From: Phorcus lineatus
Lineage: Eukaryota; Mollusca; Gastropoda; Trochida; Trochidae
DNA: 64,000 nucleotides
Direction: 5' to 3'
NCBI GenBank assembly: GCA_921293015.1
Contig: OV121095.1
Coordinates: 39,157,484 to 39,221,483 of the forward strand
Shown: in pieces, positions 10,445-20,856 of the stretch
How positions within the stretch are numbered: the first letter of the stretch is position 1
Layout: each line of letters begins with the position of its first letter
Program-made: the position numbers and the translations under genes
The notes under the pieces: generated by a model
Seen by the model: only the letters and a program-made list of their open reading frames with translations
Database searches by the model: none
What the model was told of the DNA's origin: nothing

Positions 10445-13400
10445 ATGACTAAGGTAAAAATAACATCTTTGAATTGCAGAGGTCTGAATAATAAGAAGAA
10501 AAGAAAAGAGATGTTTAGATTTTTGAAAAAGAAACGCTCCTCGATATACTGTTTACAAGATGTTCATTTTACTAAAGAAATGGAAAAAACGGTAACTGAA
10601 GACTGGGGTTGTAAAAATTGTTATTTTAGTTCTTACAGCAGTAACTCGAGGGGTGTTGCTATACTTTTTTCTAAATACATAGATTATACTCTTGATAACG
10701 TTAGAAAAGATTGTGATGGCAATAGTGTAATAATAGAAATCACTATAGACAAGTATAAACTAGCGATCATCAATCTTTATGGCCCAAATGCTGACGACCC
10801 CAATTTCTATGATGAACTTGAAATAACCATTAAGACTCTTAACAGTGACCACATAATCATGTGTGGGGACTGGAATGTAGTACAAAACTATTATATCGAT
10901 ACGTATAACTACAAACATCATAACAATCCAAATGCTAGAGATAGAATAATGAAGTTAAAAGACGAAATTGATTTAATTGATCCCTGGCGAGAGAGGTATC
11001 CCAATGACAAACGTTATACATGGCGTCAACCTTCTCCATTAAAACAGGCTAGACTCGATTACTTCCTTGTGTCGCACAATATGATCCCGTCTATAATTGA
11101 TGTAGCAATAGAACCAAGCTTCATGTCCGATCACTCTCCAATATCAATGTCCTTTACACTGACAGAATTAGACAGGGGAAAAGGATTTTGGAAATTTAAC
11201 AATTCTCTTTTAAGGGACAAAGACTATGTTGCACTTGTCAAAAGTACTATTTCGGAAACTATTTTGCAATATGAAAACCATGGCAACACAGATAGCGAAT
11301 ATACTATCGATGATCAGATGCTTTTTGAAGTATTATTGCTTCAAATAAGAGGTCAAACAATTAAATATTCATCATATAAAAAGAAGCAAAGAGAAAAAGA
11401 TGAAACTGAACTTATATCTAAACTCAATCACGTTACAAAGGATATGGATCAAACTGATGACATTGAATTAAAATCTATAAAACTAAAAGAAATTGATGAT
11501 TTGAACGAACAACTCGAAAATATTAATAAAATTAAAACGCAAGGACTCATGATTAGATCAAAGGTCAACAATTTAGCAAAATGCGAAAAACCAACAAAAT
11601 ATTTCCTCGGATTAGAATCTCGAAACTTTTTGAATAAGTCATTTTCATCTCTTCAAAGTGATGATGGACTCATACTGACAAATCAACAGCAAATTCAAGA
11701 TGAAGTTAAAAAGTTTTATTCCAAACTCTACAGTAAGAAACATGATGTTAGCGATATCGACCTTGATCAACTATTGAAAAACTACACTGTACCAAAGCTA
11801 GATCAAAACGTGTCAACATCACTAGAGGGCAAACTTGAATACGAAGAATTACTTACAGCATTAAAGTGCCTGAAAAATGACAAAAGCCCTGGACCTGATG
11901 GTTTCACTGCAGAATTCTTAAAGTTCTTTTGGTCAGATATCAATAAATTCTTAATCAGATCACTAAATCAATCATACGATAAAGGGGAACTTTCTATTAG
12001 TTTAAAACGGGGACTTATTACCTGTATACCAAAAGGTAACAAACCCAAGATGTTTATGAAAAATTGGCGACCGATCTCTCTCCTATCTGTGTTTTATAAA
12101 ATAGCTTCAGCTGCAGTCTCTAAACGAATCAAATCTGTGCTCCCGACATTGATTAGTGAGGACCAGAAAGGTTTCATGTCCGGAAGATACATTGGCGAGA
12201 TAACGCGGTTAATATATGATCTTATGGAATATACAGAATCTCACCAAATACCTGGACTCCTTTTGCTTATAGATTTTGAAAAGGCATTTGACACGGTCGA
12301 CTGGTCATTTATAGATAAAACACTTGCCTTTTTTAATTTTGGGCAATCGATACGTAAATGGTTCAAGACGCTATATCATGGGATAGAATCAAATGTATTG
12401 GTAAATGGTTATGGTTCATCTATGTTTGAGATACAAAGGGGATGCCGTCAGGGCGACCCACTCTCGCCTTATATATTCATATTATGTGCAGAAATACTTG
12501 CGATAATGATCAAGAATAATAAAAACATCAAAGGGATAACAATAGGTAATATGGAATTTCTACTGAATCAATTTGCAGACGATACATCATGCATTTTAGA
12601 TGGTTCAGAACGCTGTCTTTTCGCTGTTTTTACTGTACTAAATTTCTTTGCCAGATTTTCAGGTTTAAAGGTTAACATTGAAAAAACGCGTCTCATATGG
12701 ATTGGATCCAAAAAGAGATCAAAAATGAAGTTATGTCCACAACTTAACCTAAACTGGGACCAAGGCGACTTTGACCTCCTAGGTATAACGTTTACTCATG
12801 ATCTTGAAGATATAGTAGACACTAACTATCAAGAAAAACTTAGAACGTGTGAACGGCTAATGTCTATTTGGTCAACACATAACCTTACCCCATTTGGAAG
12901 AAACACTGTTTTAAAATCATTAATTATTCCAAAATTACATCACCTTTTTAGTTCATTACCTAACCCAAATACTGAATGTATTAATGAATTTCAAAGAAAA
13001 TGTTTTAAATTTATTTGGAAGAACAAACCTGACAAAATAAAAAGAAGTCAAATAATTTGTGACAAAAAGAATGGAGGATTCAATGTAACAAATATCAAAG
13101 CAACAATGCAAGCGCAGAAATTATCAATGTTACGGCGTTTCGTCACCTCAGACTCAAAATGGTGTTTCCTTTTTAACCTCAATCTCCCTAAGTTAGGTTC
13201 GGGTAACTTTTTGGAATATAGTTGTGATTACTTGAGGCATGAGCTTCTTCCGCTTACACCTAACAAATACTACAGAGATATTTTGACAGCCTGGTGGGAC
13301 TTCAATTCTAGAACAGAACATAAAGGGAACGACATACTATCAGAAACTATTTGGCTTAATAGTAATATACGCATTGCACATACCCCTATCTACTATAAAG

Positions 13401-14245
13401 GTTGGAATCAAAAGGGAGTACGCTTCATTAACGATCTCATTGATAAGGACGGACAGTTCTTTACCTATCAGAAATTTTCTAAATCTTTCGAGATCAAAAC
13501 AAATTTTGTCACTTACAATGGCCTTATCGCTGCAATTAAACAATATTTCCATGAAAAACATGTGAATATGACTCATTTAGAAAAATTGCAAAATCCAATA
13601 CTACCTCATACACTGCTAAATGTGTTTAATTGTTTGAAAGGTTCTAAATATTTCTACAACATACTAATCACACCAATCACCACAAAAAACTTACACACCA
13701 TTAAATGGGAACGAAACATATTTAATGAAAACACACTTGATAACTGGTCTCAATACAATATGGTCCCTTTCAGATGCACAAAAGATACAAAACTTCAATG
13801 GTTTCAATATAAAATACTACATCACATTCTTCCAACTAATAGCATTCTGTATAAATTAGGTTATGTTGACAATCCTAACTGTAGTTTCTGTTCTCAAGAA
13901 ATTGAGACACCAGTTCATTTATTTTGGACATGCGAAAAGGTAAATGAAATCTGGCAACAACTAGAATCCTGGCTACGTCAGAAGGCTCTTATCCAAATAA
14001 ACATTACAAAGAAACACGTTCTGATTGGTTATCCAGATAAGAATAACGATCCTCTGAATATCATCTTGATAATAATGAAATACCTTATATTTAAAAACAA
14101 ATTGAATAAAAGAATGCCACCATTTCAAGTATTCAAAAACGAAATGCGTGACTATTATTTACTTACTAAATGTTCAGCGATCATTGAGTGTGATATTAGC
14201 CTTTTCTATAAATTTTGGTCAACTTGCCATATCTTATTCACGTAA
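10445..14245 (+). CDS. LINE-A ORF2: APE endonuclease + reverse transcriptase + C-terminal zinc motif
   Basis: The frame of 1,266 residues has no internal stop. The N-terminal APE-type endonuclease shows TSLNCRGL near residue 7, GDWN at 141-144, ARLDYFLVS near 200 and SDHS at 228-231. The residue usually glutamate in the 'QE' motif reads LQDVH here. RT motifs follow in order: NDKSPGPDGF, NWRPISLL, IDFEKAFDTVDW, RGCRQGDPLSP and the catalytic FADD at 710-713. A C-terminal C-x2-C-x8-H-x4-C motif (C1146, C1149, H1158, C1163) is typical of L1/Tx1 ORF2. The product would nick target DNA and prime reverse transcription at the nick. It looks competent from sequence alone. Confidence 0.92.
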   Translation: MTKVKITSLNCRGLNNKKKRKEMFRFLKKKRSSIYCLQDVHFTKEMEKTVTEDWGCKNCYFSSYSSNSRGVAILFSKYIDYTLDNVRKDCDGNSVIIEITIDKYKLAIINLYGPNADDPNFYDELEITIKTLNSDHIIMCGDWNVVQNYYIDTYNYKHHNNPNARDRIMKLKDEIDLIDPWRERYPNDKRYTWRQPSPLKQARLDYFLVSHNMIPSIIDVAIEPSFMSDHSPISMSFTLTELDRGKGFWKFNNSLLRDKDYVALVKSTISETILQYENHGNTDSEYTIDDQMLFEVLLLQIRGQTIKYSSYKKKQREKDETELISKLNHVTKDMDQTDDIELKSIKLKEIDDLNEQLENINKIKTQGLMIRSKVNNLAKCEKPTKYFLGLESRNFLNKSFSSLQSDDGLILTNQQQIQDEVKKFYSKLYSKKHDVSDIDLDQLLKNYTVPKLDQNVSTSLEGKLEYEELLTALKCLKNDKSPGPDGFTAEFLKFFWSDINKFLIRSLNQSYDKGELSISLKRGLITCIPKGNKPKMFMKNWRPISLLSVFYKIASAAVSKRIKSVLPTLISEDQKGFMSGRYIGEITRLIYDLMEYTESHQIPGLLLLIDFEKAFDTVDWSFIDKTLAFFNFGQSIRKWFKTLYHGIESNVLVNGYGSSMFEIQRGCRQGDPLSPYIFILCAEILAIMIKNNKNIKGITIGNMEFLLNQFADDTSCILDGSERCLFAVFTVLNFFARFSGLKVNIEKTRLIWIGSKKRSKMKLCPQLNLNWDQGDFDLLGITFTHDLEDIVDTNYQEKLRTCERLMSIWSTHNLTPFGRNTVLKSLIIPKLHHLFSSLPNPNTECINEFQRKCFKFIWKNKPDKIKRSQIICDKKNGGFNVTNIKATMQAQKLSMLRRFVTSDSKWCFLFNLNLPKLGSGNFLEYSCDYLRHELLPLTPNKYYRDILTAWWDFNSRTEHKGNDILSETIWLNSNIRIAHTPIYYKGWNQKGVRFINDLIDKDGQFFTYQKFSKSFEIKTNFVTYNGLIAAIKQYFHEKHVNMTHLEKLQNPILPHTLLNVFNCLKGSKYFYNILITPITTKNLHTIKWERNIFNENTLDNWSQYNMVPFRCTKDTKLQWFQYKILHHILPTNSILYKLGYVDNPNCSFCSQEIETPVHLFWTCEKVNEIWQQLESWLRQKALIQINITKKHVLIGYPDKNNDPLNIILIIMKYLIFKNKLNKRMPPFQVFKNEMRDYYLLTKCSAIIECDISLFYKFWSTCHILFT

Positions 14246-14381
14246 ATTTGACTATTTGCCATACTGTACTTATGTGATTTTTCATTATTAATGCTGTACC
14301 GGAATGTCATCTGTTGATTTTTAAAAAACACTGTAAAATGCTTTGAAAAAAAAAAGTTAAAAAAAAAAAAAAAGACTCTTT

Positions 14382-16940
14382 AAATGGACGAACTTTGTCT
14401 GATTACATCCAGGCCCAGTCTACTGATAAGCTATATCTATAATTAACTTACACGAGTTTGCTATGTTATATCCACGGGATATTTGAAATAATCAATTTTT
14501 AAGACTTTATTTAGATCTATATATATTTCGATTTCTAGATTAATATTTGAGTACAAATATAAACAAAGAGAGTTCAAGTTACTTTCACAAAATAGCGTTT
14601 CATTAACTATCTTCGATTTATAGGAAAGCAGTAGATAAAGGTAATGTTGTAAAACATTTATGCCATTGCTTTTATCCTAAATATGCTTTTTTCTTATTTT
14701 CACTTAAAATCAGAGGCAGAAAAAATCTGCAGATCTTAAGAAATATTATTTTGAAATGAAGAAATATTTCACGATGAGTAACACAAACAAGCAATGTGAT
14801 TTTTTCTAGGATTTTTAGCAATGAAGTTTTGCTTTTTTCACCATTTGTTTGCATATATTGGTTCATAGATAGTAAGATGGTTATTGTGCTAAATACAGGC
14901 TTTTAAGTTTCAAATATATTGTACTTTTAAAACAAACATGTAACAAGAAGATATTTTATATTTGAACATTTTCTTTCTAATTTACTGTTAATTTGATTCA
15001 GTTTAACCTATTATTATTCAAAAATTCATATCAGAAATTATAACAGTTCTCTTACTACATCATTTACTTTTATTAGTTAGAATTAGATTTATATACTGGA
15101 TAAACTTAGATTAATATACTAGATAAAATTTTACGGATATTTGTACCTTTTTTAATTATGAAATCTGCTTTATTTACTTACTGATACATTGGAACAAATA
15201 TCGATAATAAAAATTCCAATAAGCCCAATTTATCCCATCTATTTTTTTCATACATTATAGTTAAGTTGTAAAAGTCTATACATTTGAAGTCTATACATTG
15301 ACTTTAATTATGAAAATAAAACACAGTAGAAAAAACATTTATGATTGACAGTCTTAACTTTGCCAAACACAGTGAGGTTTTCAGAAAGGGGAAAGTAATT
15401 GGATGCCAGTATATAAAAATGATAAAAGTATATGTTTAGTGATTGATACCTGGGTATTTTACCAAGTAAATTTTGCTTCCCATGGCAATATTTGATAGAT
15501 AAAGACTTGTTTTAATCCAAAACATCTGTCCAGAATGATCCCTACTTAGTATCTATTTTGGATTATTAATGTAATTAATTTATGTAATGTTTAAATTTTC
15601 ATATTTATTTAGTTCGGCCATTTTAAACATATATTTTCGTTATAACCCTCCTTAAGTTATAAGGAGTCAAATCATTTATATGTATTGAAATCACATTTCT
15701 GACTACTAGCATGGGAGATGTACAAAAAACACAAATTTTACAATTGATTTTATCATATTTTAACTAGGGACAAAAAGGATGTTATACCATAAGCAAATAA
15801 CACTTATCCTTTAATAAAACAAAATTTAAATACTAAAATTTTCGATCAAATATGACATACCATTCCATATCTAATAATTTAACAACAATTAGTGTCTTTC
15901 AATTGCTGTAGATTGAAGAAAGGCTCTATTTTAAGATGTTTACCTTGCGACTCCCAAATTATCAATGTTATTATGAAAACATTACTCAAAGAAAAAGTGA
16001 TGAAAACGTATCCCCTTAGCCAAATATTTGGGTAAGATAGGTATTGAGAGGTTAGTCAAATTCATTATTGAGTGTTTATGATTTAAGAAATATTAGGGAT
16101 GCTATTCCCCCGTTATTTACTTGTACTTGAAGCTGATAATACCCAGGATTCGTATAAAATATAACCCAGTCGCCAGTATGCTCGCCGCCATGTTTTGCCT
16201 CCACCACGATCAGCTGTTATGTTAATGAGGTCAAGGTCGTATGTATATGAGCGCGCGAAAAAGCGTCTATTCAAATCGTGACGTCATGTTGAACAATTGA
16301 TCCAAATTGCCGTTCATGACTGTAGTTTTTCTTTGTTTTTGTTTTTCTTTTTTAATTCGAAACTTAATCAAACAGATAAGCCTGGTTAATTCGGTCAATA
16401 TCTGTGTTATAGACCCTCGCGGTCTTCAAAGCGGGACTTGATCTTAACACCAGTCTATAATTGTATATTTTCAGCGGTCTCTTCCTTTTGCACCGTTGAA
16501 AAAGGTAAATTAGATTATATAAAGTGATATGATAAATAGTATATCTGCTTTCCCTAGATACTTACCATGGTCGTGTCATGGAGTGATGAAGAAACGTGAA
16601 TATTTCACGAGTTAGGCAATGACGAGTGAAATATTAATATTTACATCACGATATAATGCCACGTTTATCTCATATAGTGAGATAGAAAAGTATAATCTAG
16701 TTGCAAAACTTTTATTAAAAAAAGAGCAAATTCAATATTTGATAGATACTTGTATTTGTATATCCTATGTTTTGTTTCAGATTTGAGAAAATCTTGGAAG
16801 GGTGTATAATACAGAGGGAGAAACCACAAGAGCCGTCCCTTATACAAAAGTACCGGTAATACAAGTCAATGTTTACTCTCAGATGACTATATACAGTTTC
16901 ATGTCCCTAATTCATAGAATAATGAGATAAATTGAAACTT
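14382..16940. other. AT-rich intron sequence, nothing recognised
   Basis: Very AT-rich. Only short open frames without motifs occur. A phrase near 16,440-16,480 (ACCAGTCTATAA) is shared with about 8,130-8,150, suggesting a common diverged repeat. Confidence 0.4.
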
Positions 16941-17127
16941 ACGCCCAACAATGGACTCAATACCTTACCTGGGAGCTATGCCAGCAGGAGCTTACATGCT
17001 CCAGGTAGGGGCACCCAGACTCAACAGGTCGACGGGTAGAAGCCAGACCAAATTCGAGTCCTTCTAGAACCTGCTTTCTATCTCTCACTATGCCTTTCTT
17101 TCCGTCTCAACACGAAAATTATCTATA

Positions 17128-18022
17128 CAGTCAGACCTCGATAATCCGAACACTTCCGTTTTTCATCAAAAACGTTCGGATAGTGAAACGTTCGGACTAC
17201 TGAAACGAACCCAATTTACAGACAGACAGACACTCGACCACGAATTAGAGCTGTCTTATCAGCGCTTGCTGCTTCACCCTGGTAAACTTGTTTTGTCATA
17301 GCATGGCAAGATTTGAAGCGGAAAAGCCAACCGCGAGAATAGCCAAAATCAGTAATTTGCAATTTATCACCAAATTGTTTTGCCTTCACCTTGTCATCAC
17401 TGACCGCGGCATTTTTACTGGTCATTTCCTTAATCCAAAGATGCTTCCTCTAGTTTTTGATGTTTGGCATTTCTTGCCCTGATAAGTGAAGCGGAATCTT
17501 TAGAATCAAAACTGGCCTTTACATTTTCCTACTTAAATCTACAAATTTCTCTTTTTTGTGAGGCAGTAATTTAGAATCGTTTACGCTCAGGGGCGGGACT
17601 TGCCGTCGTGACAAGTGTCAAATGCACCTAAACTCATTCTGACACGATATTTATAACTATCTCACAAATCACAAACTCCAGATACACAAAGTGAGACATC
17701 TCAATTTATTACAATAACAAACTGCTGACACGCCCAACTCAACTTGCACTGTCATTGATGTTTACCGATTCAATCAGTGTGGTGCTCGCTTGACTAGTGG
17801 ATTACCGAACGCTTTGCTAAACGTTCGGATTAATGAAGCAGAAATAGCTGTAATTGACTAATCCGTTACAGGTAATTAGCGTTCGGATACGGAGACTGAA
17901 TCACCGGATTAATGAATCAACATTTAATGAGTTTACATAGAGATTAGTTTGGTTACAGTTTGCTACCGTTCGGATACTGCGAGATCCGGATTATCGGGGT
18001 CCGGATTATCGGGGTCTGACTG
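17128..18022 (-). mobile_element. Non-autonomous Tigger/pogo-type DNA transposon, TA target site
   Basis: The ends are inverted repeats, CAGTCAGACCTCGATAATCC at the left and its counterpart (GGATTATCGGGGTCTGACTG) at the right, each flanked by TA (17,126-17,127 and 18,023-18,024). This is the terminal style of Tigger/Jerky-type pogo elements. A near-terminal phrase, GTTCGGAT, recurs several times at both ends. On the minus strand, 17,216-17,425 encodes a relic of the CENP-B-type DNA-binding domain (ITDFGYSRGWLFRFKS, then VYQGEAASADK). The catalytic domain is absent, so it is an internal-deletion derivative. Confidence 0.85.
17216..17560 (-). pseudogene. Tigger transposase N-terminal fragment (CENP-B HTH)
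   Basis: The minus-strand frame contains the second helix-turn-helix of Tigger/CENP-B proteins (FGYSRGWLFRFKS). The preceding N-terminal portion is readable only with frame changes up to about 17,560. The normal transposase is several times longer and carries a DDE domain, which is missing here. Confidence 0.6.
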
Positions 18023-18207
18023 TAAACTCTTTTCAAACATATCCTGAAACAACACATCAAACTAAATCGTCAAAGTTTATACAAGCTCTGAAAACATCGT
18101 AATGCTTTTTCGACTTTTGAAGCTTTAGGAATGTTTATATTTCAAAACGATAGCCTGCAACTCTCTAAGCATCTTCACTTCCGGTCATGCTCTCAAGCGA
18201 GTAAGAC

Positions 18208-19155
18208 GTGTTTCAGAGGGGCTCCCGCCCGAATCCAAAATCATCCCTGATTATGTCAAAAGACAAGAAACAACACAAACAGAAACAGAATAAAGAAACA
18301 CTGGACGTTCTACCTGTACACAAATTAGATAATTTCGTAATTACGAGGGCGAGACTGAAAGAAAAATCGTCAACTCAACGCGGGAAGGTGATCGACGACA
18401 CAACAAACATGGCGTCCCCAGCCGAGCAAGTTCAAACTTTCGATGATTTGACAAAACGTATGGAATTAATGTTTAAAAAACAAACAGAAGATATTACAAA
18501 GCAAATAAACGAGGTTAAAAGCGAACTGACCGACACAAAGAAAGAAATACAAGTTGTAGACAATAAACTTGAAGACATTATAAAAAGCATTCAGTTCAAC
18601 GAAGTCAGAATCACGGAGAACAGAACGGAAATTTCGAAACTGAAGACGGAATTGCTACTCGTCAAGCGCAGCTTACTTATGCAGGAAGCCTATTCCAGAA
18701 GGAACAGTTTGCTTATCTATGGAATTCCTGACGAACACGACCCTATCAGCGCTGTTAATGATCTCTTCACAAAGTCTCTACAGTTGGACGATGTTGACAA
18801 GTTCCAATACGAGAATATTCACAGGCTAAACAGGACAAGCACCGACCCTGCCAACTTCCGTGCGGACATGCCGAAGCCTATTGAGGTACGTTTCCTTTCG
18901 TCCACGGACAAACAGCGTGTTTTCAACGCCTCCCTTCGTCACTCTAAAAATCTGAGAGAGCAGAGGATAAGTGTCAGGACTGATTTACCAGTTATCGTAA
19001 AGAAACAGCGAGGAAGGTTGGCCAACCTTGCCTTCGAACGCAGGAAATCTGACAAGGTACAGACAAGGATAATCGAAAAGGGGATCAACTTGCGTCTGGA
19101 ATGCAGAAAATCAGCAAAAGATCCATGGGTCCTGATCGAAGAAACCCATAACTAG
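18208..19155 (+). CDS. LINE-B ORF1 protein (L1 ORF1p-like)
   Basis: The open frame has 315 residues. A second in-frame ATG at 18,253 (MSKDKKQHKQK) is an equally good start, and the first leaves only about 30 bases of leader. A lysine-rich N-terminus is followed by a long coiled-coil stretch (about residues 80-165). An RRM-like core begins at YSRRNSLLIYGIPDE, and a C-terminal domain follows (RISVRTDLPVIVKKQRG). The layout and motifs match LINE-A ORF1. Expected role: binding and chaperoning the element RNA. Confidence 0.85.
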   Translation: MFQRGSRPNPKSSLIMSKDKKQHKQKQNKETLDVLPVHKLDNFVITRARLKEKSSTQRGKVIDDTTNMASPAEQVQTFDDLTKRMELMFKKQTEDITKQINEVKSELTDTKKEIQVVDNKLEDIIKSIQFNEVRITENRTEISKLKTELLLVKRSLLMQEAYSRRNSLLIYGIPDEHDPISAVNDLFTKSLQLDDVDKFQYENIHRLNRTSTDPANFRADMPKPIEVRFLSSTDKQRVFNASLRHSKNLREQRISVRTDLPVIVKKQRGRLANLAFERRKSDKVQTRIIEKGINLRLECRKSAKDPWVLIEETHN

Positions 19156-19203
19156 TCATTTCCTCTTGGAAATACAGTGCTTTTTTTTGTGAGGTGTCTA
19201 TCA

Positions 19204-19860
19204 TATGTGAAATCTTCTATTTTGTGTCTCGACTCGGAATATATCTATTCACGGATTTTCATTTATGAACCGTAAGTACACAGATATTCCTGCAGGTTAA
19301 TATTTTAAACCTGATTTAATTTTCTACTCTCTATGTGAAATAGTGTACAAAATATCGAAGTGATTATTTCAACTTTTAATGTTGTAAACTGTTTTTGACA
19401 TCTCTAGGATATTTTACGAACGCTTCCATCACCATGTACTGCAGTACAGTTCATATGGACACGCGGTGTTGCAACCTTCAACCTTGGTTGACATGTCGAT
19501 GAACACTCACGGGCCATATAGATCTACACATGATTTATGGTACATGGAACTTATTTTAACACCAACTTCAAGAAAGACGTTTGAAAAGTTTTTCTGTGTC
19601 CTCTGGTCAATGTGATTAATATGAAATCCTTTAATTGTGACTGGACTCGAAATATAATTTTTTTTCGTGGTTTGTGATATGTGAACCGTAAGTGCACTCT
19701 GATATTCCTGCAGGACAATATCAAAAGTCTTATTTTCTATCTTTTTTGTACGAACTTTTGTAACAAATATTGAAGTTATTATTTCTCAGCTTCCATATGG
19801 GAAGTTTTGATATTTCTATGATATTTTACGAACGCTTGCATCACTATGCACTGTGCTATA
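19204..19860 (+). repeat. Internal direct duplication in LINE-B inter-ORF spacer
   Basis: Two diverged copies of about 245 bp start near 19,204 and 19,620, a period of about 415 bp. Both contain TGAACCGTAAGT, GATATTCCTGCAGG and GATATTTTACGAACGCTT in the same order. This accounts for the spacer being about twice the length of that in LINE-A. Confidence 0.7.
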
Positions 19861-20856
19861 ACTGCCAGATGTTGTCACGACAATGAATACTTTTATATCT
19901 AAAATATTTTTTGTTTCTCGAATCTTGAAGAGACATTGAACTAATTTTATCACCAAAAGACTTTGATAATGGTGAATATTTCGCAAATATTTTTGTTGAT
20001 CTGTGTGATGGGTCCAGGGACGGAGTCTCGTGTTTTAATTTTTTTGTTTAAATTCCAGTGTTTTCTTTCTTGCACATGAAAACTCTGCTATGTAGTTATA
20101 ACATGTTTGAGAGATTTGTGCTTCATGAATATAATTTATTTTTTTAGTACTTCTTGAAAAAAAAAAAATTTCAGGACTACGATGTTTTTAGTGATTGTAC
20201 CTTTCACCGAGAGGAGGTTATTTCATTTTAATATTCTTGAAAAATGGAGTGAAACAACTTGGACAATTTAGCCTTTAAGTCAGTTTTCTTATATAACAGT
20301 AACTGCTGAAGTTGCGGAAGGTATTATAAAATACTCTCATTACAAACTAGTATCTATATTTTAAAAACTCATTAATTTGATCAAAATCAGTTTAGGCTGA
20401 TAACTCTGATAATTCTTATAATCTCTTTTTTTTAATATTTAATTACTTTTGTGCCTCAGGATGTTTTTGTTAACTTCTCCAAACAAAACAAATATAAAAA
20501 AATTTTCAATTTTATTTTGTTCATTTGTTTTGTATTAAATAGGGAGCATGCCCCGGTTTCTTTTCTTTTACCTTTTCCTCCTAAATGTTTATTTTTTTAT
20601 TTTTATTTTTCATCCTTAGTTTAAATACCGGTTCCCATCCGGTTCAAGTCTTACCTGCACAAAAAACTACATACCCATCGAATGCCTATGCCTATTCAAT
20701 GCTGAAATATCAAGCCATTGACCACCAAGATAATTCAACAAGCATAAAATACCTTTTGATCTTCTATCTTTTCCTTGATTATCATCACCTTGATTTGATC
20801 GCTTATCTTGTAACATATTTTTTTTGTTATGTTTACTTTTCAAATAACACATTATT

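Larger units (their letters stand above)
8706..14381 (+). mobile_element. Near-full-length Tx1/L1-like LINE (LINE-A) in intron 1
   Basis: The element has a short 5' leader, ORF1, a 778-bp inter-ORF spacer, ORF2 and a roughly 100-bp 3' UTR ending in A-rich tracts (14,346-14,373). AAGACTCTTT occurs at 8,706-8,715 and again straight after the A tract at 14,372-14,381. It is a candidate 8-10-bp target duplication, partly ambiguous because of the A run. The 5' region contains CTTCCGG, also found at the 5' start of LINE-B, so the true 5' end may be near 8,728. Both ORFs are open and the element lies in the same orientation as the host gene. Confidence 0.85.
16940..18075 (+). repeat. SINE-like dispersed repeat, copy 1, split by the Tigger element
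   Basis: The part from about 16,940 to 17,127 matches 56,790-56,935 along its length: GGCACCCA, GTCGACGG, TAGAAGCCAGACCAAATT and GAGTCC, then a pyrimidine-rich tail. AAATTCGAGTCC resembles a tRNA B box, so a tRNA-derived SINE is possible. After the Tigger element (17,128-18,022), sequence at about 18,025-18,070 resembles the 3' part of the other copy near 56,945-57,005. This indicates that the Tigger element landed inside it. Confidence 0.5.
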
